A stretch of DNA of 64,000 nt. Origin: JBDSWU01 sp038230395. GTDB taxonomy: Bacteria; Patescibacteriota; Saccharimonadia; Saccharimonadales; UBA4665. Below the pieces are notes generated by a model. It saw nothing but the letters and a program-made list of their open reading frames with translations, was not told the DNA's origin and ran no database searches. Location of the stretch: assembly GCA_038230395.1 (NCBI GenBank), contig JBBRNI010000003.1:17948-81947 (forward strand), written 5' to 3'. The position numbers and the translations under genes were made by a program. Of the stretch, positions 61,124-64,000 are shown one piece after another (the first letter of the stretch is position 1; each line of letters opens with the position of its first letter).

Positions 61124-62293
61124 ATGATTCTTGATATTTTTATAGTAATTTTTGGAATTATGGCCGTCTTTAGGGGTCGCGATACTGGTTTTGTGCGCCA
61201 AATTTTTTCAACTGTCGGCTTCTTTGGAGGTTTGTTCATCGGTGCCCTCATAGAACCACATACCATCCAATGGGGTCATACTGCCGCAACGAGGGGAATA
61301 ATAACAGTCACCACAACCCTCGGCTCTGCCTTGGTATTGCTTACCCTAGGGGAGTACCTAGGTTCTAAGCTTAAACATCGCGTGGCGTTAGTCAAGATCA
61401 TTAATAGCTATGACAATGCGTTCGGTGCACTCCTTGGCATCGCCTCATTGTTATTTAGCATCTGGCTGACGACTGCAGTGCTGAGTTCACTACCATATCC
61501 TTCAGTGCAAACCGCGGTCCATAACTCAGCAATTATCAGGCTGCTCAATGCTACCCTACCAGGAGCCCCAGATGTAATTGCCAGTCTTGGCCATTTAGTC
61601 GATCCCAATGGCTTTCCGCGGGTATTTATCGGCAGTGAGCCAATTCCTCGAGGTAACATCAGCCTACCGTCATTAGGTGATTTGCAGAAAGCCGTGAATC
61701 TTGATAAAGACTCGGTAGTTAAGGTCGAAGGGCAGGGCTGCGGCGGTATTGTCGAGGGCTCCGGTTTCATTGTCGAACCAGGTCTAATCGCTACTAACGC
61801 CCATGTTGTCGCCGGCATCAGCCACCCATATGTTCAAGATGCCAACGGTGAACATGGCGGCAGCGTCATATGGTTTGATCCAAATCTAGATTTCGCTGTG
61901 CTCAGGGTTAGTAATCTGGCGGGGAAGCCCTTAGTTTTAACTGGTAAAGCTGCTGAAAGCGGTACGCCAGCAGCTGTGGTAGGCTACCCTGGTGGCGGAG
62001 CATTTAATGCAAGTTCTGCGGCCGTAATGGATAGCTTCACGGCTAGTGGTCGTAATATCTACGGCAAAGGCAGTACAAACCGTGAAGTCTACGAAGTACA
62101 AGCCGACGTAATACCTGGTAACTCTGGTGGCCCACTAATCGATAAAACTGGCACTGTCATCGGTGTCATTTTTGCTGAATCGACATCGTATAAGCATGTA
62201 GGCTACGCCTTAACAACACCTGCCGTCATAAGTGCTATCACTCAAGCCGTTCGACATAATCAGCCAGTCGGCACCGGTAAATGTGCCGAGTAG
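61124..62293 (+). CDS. MarP-like membrane serine protease (CvpA-type helices + trypsin domain)
   Basis: A 389-residue protein. Residues 1-115 form four CvpA/colicin V production-type helices, and ~195-385 a chymotrypsin-fold protease. The triad is visible as ATNAHVVAG (His), PNLDFAVLRV (Asp) and PGNSGGPLID (Ser). There is no PDZ domain, unlike HtrA. This layout is that of MarP, which protects mycobacteria against acid and oxidative stress from the periplasm. It begins 2 nt after gnd. The substrate is unknown. Confidence 0.85.
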   Translation: MILDIFIVIFGIMAVFRGRDTGFVRQIFSTVGFFGGLFIGALIEPHTIQWGHTAATRGIITVTTTLGSALVLLTLGEYLGSKLKHRVALVKIINSYDNAFGALLGIASLLFSIWLTTAVLSSLPYPSVQTAVHNSAIIRLLNATLPGAPDVIASLGHLVDPNGFPRVFIGSEPIPRGNISLPSLGDLQKAVNLDKDSVVKVEGQGCGGIVEGSGFIVEPGLIATNAHVVAGISHPYVQDANGEHGGSVIWFDPNLDFAVLRVSNLAGKPLVLTGKAAESGTPAAVVGYPGGGAFNASSAAVMDSFTASGRNIYGKGSTNREVYEVQADVIPGNSGGPLIDKTGTVIGVIFAESTSYKHVGYALTTPAVISAITQAVRHNQPVGTGKCAE

Positions 62294-62345
62294 CGCGCTA
62301 AGCTACCCAGAGATATACGTGATACAATAGCTTCATACTAAAACC

Positions 62346-63719
62346 ATGAAACATCAAAACGATTTACTCCGAAAAAGTGCTGAGGCACCAGCTGAATTCT
62401 TAGAGCGAACCATAGTTTCGACACAAAAGATTTCATCTGCCCTGCAAACAGATCAAGTCATTAAGCGCACTGGCGATTACTGGCATATGCTTGGTCCTGG
62501 TCTTACAACTGGCGCCTCCGATGACGACCCCTCAGGCATTGCAACCTATTCTCAAGCTGGCGCGCAATTTGGATTCTATTTTTTATGGTTAGCACTCTGG
62601 ACATTTCCCTTATCCGCTATTGTTCAAGAGATGTGTGCTCGTATTGGGCTAGTTACCGGGCGAGGATTAGCCGGCAATATTCGCCTCAAATTTAGCAAAC
62701 GTATTCTGTACTTTTGTGCCAGCGTGTTATTCATCGCTAATGCCATAAATATTGGCGCCGATTTGGGTGCTATGGCCAAAGCAGCACAGCTACTAAATCC
62801 CCATCTGAATTTTGGAGCCGTAGTTATTGGCTTTGGAGCACTAAGCTTGTTCTTGCAGATATTCACTCCCTATGTCCGCTACGCACGGTACCTAAAATGG
62901 TTGGCAATGGTACTTTTGGCATACGTATTTTCAGCCTTACTAGCCCATCTGAATTGGGGAAACGTACTGTCTCACGCCGTTATACCCAGCTTCAGCTTTC
63001 ACAAGGATCAGCTAATTCTGATATGCGCAGTGCTGGGTACAACCATTTCGCCCTATTTATTCTTTTGGCAGACCTCACAGGAAGTTGAAGAACAGATTCT
63101 GCAGGGTAAAGTCACACTCCGTGATAGAAGCGGTGCCACAGCAGTTACGGACATAAAAAGCATGCGGATCGATGTCTGGTCAGGTATGTTTTTATCTGAA
63201 GTCGTTATGTTTTTTATTATTGCGGCTTGCGGCGGCATATTATACAGTCATGGTATTCGTAACATCACTTCCGCTGCTCAAGCCGCCGAAGCGCTGCGAC
63301 CTTTTGCCGGCAACGCCACATACTTTTTATTCGCCGGTGGCATCATCGGTACCGGGCTGTTGGCTATTCCGGTCTTAGCTGGATCGAGTAGCTACGCTCT
63401 CAGTGAAAGCTTTCGTTGGCGTGAAGGGCTGTATCGCTCACTGAGCCAAGCCCGCGCTTTTTACGGAGTTATCATCATATCCGTATTGATTGGTCTAGGC
63501 ATGAACTTCCTCGGAATCGACCCAATAAAAGCGCTGATTTACGCCGCCTTTGCCAACGGCATAGTAGCGCCAATAATTTTAACTTTAATAGTCATTATTA
63601 GTAGTGACAAAAAAGTAATGGGTCGCTGGACTAACAAACGTTCAACAACTACTGCTGGCTGGGCAATTATAGGGTTTATGGCTTTAGCAGGTATAGGCGG
63701 TATTATCGCGCTCTTTTGA
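62346..63719 (+). CDS. NRAMP-related divalent metal transporter
   Basis: A membrane protein (457 residues) with about 11 helices, of the NRAMP fold. The metal-site helix 1 reads GASDDDPSGIATYSQAGAQFG: the Asp of the canonical DPGN is kept but Asn is replaced by Gly. Helix 6 has TTISPYLFFWQ where Mn/Fe transporters have the Met of MPH. These changes recall NRAMP-related Mg transporters, so Mg2+ or another hard ion is more likely than Mn2+ or Fe2+; this is inference. TACAAT (62323-62328) is 17 nt upstream of the ATG. Confidence 0.83.
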   Translation: MKHQNDLLRKSAEAPAEFLERTIVSTQKISSALQTDQVIKRTGDYWHMLGPGLTTGASDDDPSGIATYSQAGAQFGFYFLWLALWTFPLSAIVQEMCARIGLVTGRGLAGNIRLKFSKRILYFCASVLFIANAINIGADLGAMAKAAQLLNPHLNFGAVVIGFGALSLFLQIFTPYVRYARYLKWLAMVLLAYVFSALLAHLNWGNVLSHAVIPSFSFHKDQLILICAVLGTTISPYLFFWQTSQEVEEQILQGKVTLRDRSGATAVTDIKSMRIDVWSGMFLSEVVMFFIIAACGGILYSHGIRNITSAAQAAEALRPFAGNATYFLFAGGIIGTGLLAIPVLAGSSSYALSESFRWREGLYRSLSQARAFYGVIIISVLIGLGMNFLGIDPIKALIYAAFANGIVAPIILTLIVIISSDKKVMGRWTNKRSTTTAGWAIIGFMALAGIGGIIALF

Positions 63720-64000
63720 GTAGTGTTATGTAAGGCTTACTAGCAGTGGAGCAAATGAATTTGCTTATACGACTAGCCCTTGATGCGCCTGCATGTTTTT
63801 GGCAGTCTCTGGTCTATCATAATTTAAAACCTGGCTTTCAAAACATCATTTCAGACTAATGAAATTAATGACTTCTTAGAAAAGTAAGATCCTGAATCTC
63901 GAGATATGCCACCTCCGGTCGGCGTGACCACCCTAAGCGTTTGACTATACCTAAGCTGAGAGTACCTACCCAAAGTCCGAAGTACTCATCTTGCTGCAAC
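63720..64000. other. Window-end region, mostly without a recognised gene
   Basis: Nothing was identified between 63720 and 63864 on either strand. A minus-strand frame open to the edge follows and is listed separately. Confidence 0.5.
63865..63999 (-). CDS. Possible C-terminal end of a gene (cut by window edge)
   Basis: A minus-strand frame is open from the window edge for 44 codons to a TAA at 63867-63865. It reads QQDEYFGLWVGTLSLGIV, then a basic stretch and VAYLEIQDLTFLRSH, which looks like normal protein. It is too short to identify and could be chance. Confidence 0.4.
   Translation of the reverse strand: MQQDEYFGLWVGTLSLGIVKRLGWSRRPEVAYLEIQDLTFLRSH

Noticed and set aside
1..64000. UGA recoding as in Gracilibacteria/Absconditabacteria
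   Set aside because: UGA ends several full-length genes (purN, SGNH hydrolase, NRAMP) and no conserved position requires reading through it.

Overview
The window looks like chromosome from a Saccharibacteria-type (TM7, Patescibacteria/CPR) bacterium that respires oxygen. This is inferred from gene content and layout, not from a marker phylogeny. Supporting signs are tight gene packing, small single-copy enzymes, a cyo-type terminal oxidase next to a type II NADH dehydrogenase, LPxTG surface proteins, pilin-like small proteins and a strong leaderless-promoter signature. UGA is a normal stop codon (it ends purN, the SGNH hydrolase and the NRAMP gene), which argues against the UGA-recoding CPR groups. 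Several genes (cyoB, purL) read very like proteobacterial versions, so lateral acquisition is likely.

Layout. 1-528: end of a sensor histidine kinase. 718-9923: respiratory block with cyoABCDE (CyoD carries a fused cupredoxin-like domain), a convergent FAD-linked dehydrogenase, a GT4 glycosyltransferase and NDH-2. 9952-14680: UvrD-like helicase/nuclease, aquaporin and MscL. 14696-21773: complete minus-strand F1Fo ATP synthase operon, with two extra small ORFs between gamma and beta. 21915-27801: glutaredoxin, CobO-like ATPase, deaminase, kinase, a secreted nuclease broken by a 13-bp tandem duplication, GT2, a membrane-anchored glycosidase and SmpB. 27887-34950: accessory region beginning at tRNA-Asn, with tRNA-end repeats, a Fic/TPR-like pair with a candidate operator, a membrane metallopeptidase, a pilin-like protein and an IS30 element. 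35034-39130: surface and carbohydrate genes. 39183-54294: all ten enzymes from PRPP to IMP (purL, M, F, N, D, E, K, C, B, H). 54320-56311: an MshC-like ligase divergent from a PIG-L/MshB-like deacetylase. 56353-61121: pgl, zwf, malic enzyme and gnd. 61124-63719: MarP-like protease and an NRAMP-related transporter.

How the genes fit together. NDH-2 and the FAD dehydrogenase can reduce quinone, the bo-type oxidase can reoxidise it and build a proton gradient, and the ATP synthase can spend it. The oxidative pentose phosphate genes and malic enzyme make NADPH and pentose phosphate, which feeds PRPP and then the purine pathway. No heme, quinone or folate synthesis genes are visible here, so heme, quinone and formyl-folate must come from elsewhere in the genome or from other cells.

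Sixteen genes that start transcription units have a -10 hexamer ending exactly 6 nt before the start codon. Many genes inside operons, and a smaller set of first genes (cyoA, purM, purF, aquaporin, mscL), use Shine-Dalgarno sites instead. This rule was used to choose several starts that differ from the longest open frame.
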